From contig JBFWUW010000141.1 in assembly GCA_050247075.1 (NCBI GenBank), forward strand, positions 1 through 6,737: a stretch of 6,737 nt of DNA, read 5' to 3'. Origin of the DNA: JBFWUW01 sp050247075 (lineage in GTDB: Bacteria; Planctomycetota; Planctomycetia; Pirellulales; JBFWUW01). Made by a program: the position numbers and the translations under genes. Shown piece by piece: positions 6,180 through 6,737 of this stretch (position 1 is its first letter; every line of letters starts with the position of its first letter). A model generated the notes under the pieces. The model ran no database searches, was not told where the DNA came from, and was given only the letters and a program-made list of their open reading frames with translations.

Positions 6180-6530
6180 TCAGTAAACATAACCGTTGAT
6201 TTCAATCTTGCAATCTGATGGCAGCGCGGCTCTAAGTTGTTCAAATCCTTCGAACGAGATATCCGTCCTACTTAAACACAAGTGTCGCAAATGATGCATT
6301 TTCTTCAAGCTGTCAATGCAATCATCGTTGATCGCCGTACCGGCAACATCGAGATATTGCAATACTGGAAGGCACTGCAAATACGAAATATGATCGTTTG
6401 TTATATCTGTATTTACCAAGTCCAACCGTTCAATCCTATTTACTAGTCTAAGCGCATCGCAGTCCCATTTCACTACTTTCTTTCCGTTCAGTCGTAATGC
6501 CCGAAGCGCAGCAAACGATCGCAAATCCCG
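6180..6530 (-). pseudogene. Leucine-rich-repeat protein fragment (3' end only)
   Basis: The open frame gives about 114 residues from a possible TTG at 6524 down to TGA at 6182-6180. At least three repeats of 23-24 residues are visible, of the bacterial L-x-x-L-x-L-x-x-T-x-I type: IERLDLVNTDI, LQYLDVAGTAI and LRHLCLSRTDI. A partial one (LRALRLNG) precedes them. Such repeats make curved protein-binding surfaces. There is no ATG and no ribosome site; the frame stays open upstream to a stop at 6645-6647, but that part overlaps the start of an IS5 transposase on the other strand. I therefore read it as the surviving 3' end of a longer gene cut by insertion. This stretch is clearly richer in A/T than the integrase region, suggesting different ancestry. 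An intact short gene starting at TTG is less likely. Confidence 0.65.
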
Positions 6531-6737
6531 AAGGCTTTGTCGAACAATCGTTGAGTTTCCTGCGTAATTTAGCGAGCGAACGGACGCCCTCTTTACGCCG
6601 GAAGGAACGCGATATGGTTGCAGCAGTGAAAGCGTCGTACAAGATCACGAATTGGAAGCAATACAACGAGTCGCTGGTGAAGCGCGGGTCGATTACGTTT
6701 TGGTTTGACGATGAGGTGGTTCAGAATTGGAAACACC
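6530..6737 (+). mobile_element. Left end of an IS5-family insertion sequence
   Basis: The sequence starting about 6530 (ggctttgtcgaac...) resembles IS5-family termini and leads after about 80 nt to a transposase start codon with a strong ribosome site. The exact border and target duplication cannot be set, because the other end is outside the window and the interrupted gene is only seen on one side. Confidence 0.5.
6614..6737 (+). CDS. IS5-family transposase, N-terminal part
   Basis: Only the first 41 codons lie in the window. The product begins MVAAVKASYKITNW and continues with YNESLVKRGSITFWFD and VVQNWKH. The pattern L-x-x-R-G-S-x-T-x-W-F is the N-terminal signature of IS5-group DDE transposases. 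GGAAGGA at 6600-6606 lies 7 nt before ATG 6614 and supports the start. The catalytic residues are beyond the window, so activity cannot be judged. It differs from the decayed transposase at 4871-5964, so two separate insertions are present. It faces away from the leucine-rich-repeat fragment that it probably interrupted. Confidence 0.85.
   Translation, partial: MVAAVKASYKITNWKQYNESLVKRGSITFWFDDEVVQNWKH

Noticed and set aside
213..6534. Shared 11-mer aatcccgaagg at 213-223 and 6524-6534
   Set aside because: The flanks do not match, so it does not support a repeat or an IS end at the left side.

Overview
The window looks like accessory, mobile-element-rich DNA from a GC-rich bacterium, most likely a planctomycete (Pirellulales-like). 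I infer this from a 240-residue protein and a Cys-rich lipoprotein, both resembling families I associate with planctomycetes, a bacterial leucine-rich-repeat remnant, and a small HTH gene coupled to a tyrosine integrase. This placement rests on recognition by eye; no search was run.

Layout. Positions 1-804 hold no gene I can defend, only two hairpins. Positions 805-1527 (+) encode a hypothetical protein whose C-terminal third resembles a winged helix. A short spacer (1528-1642) carries an 11-bp tandem repeat and a 12-bp palindrome. Positions 1643-1900 (+) encode an excisionase-like HTH protein that overlaps by 4 nt a complete tyrosine recombinase (1897-3036, +) with all expected catalytic residues. 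About 110 nt past the integrase stop lies the 3' part of a tRNA-Ser(CGA) on the minus strand (3147-3204), followed in its own direction by an intrinsic terminator (3101-3135). This is the probable attachment site. Positions 3440-4639 (-) encode a 399-residue Cys-rich lipoprotein. Positions about 4871-5964 (-) are a decayed IS1182/IS5-superfamily transposase with a one-base frameshift near 5140 and a lost C-terminus. Positions 6180 to about 6530 (-) are a leucine-rich-repeat fragment. The right edge (6614-6737, +) is the start of a second, different transposase (IS5 family) whose insertion probably cut the leucine-rich-repeat gene.

How it fits together. The HTH gene, integrase and tRNA fragment form a recognisable integration module: recombinase, putative directionality factor and attachment core. 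The 5' half of the tRNA is absent while the integrase lies on the tRNA's 3' side. That is the arrangement of attP, or of a junction between tandem elements, rather than a simple element/chromosome border. The right third is a site where insertion sequences have accumulated and decayed. I see no sign of a defence system, CRISPR array or biosynthetic cluster. The most original items are the attachment-site geometry and the Cys-rich lipoprotein.
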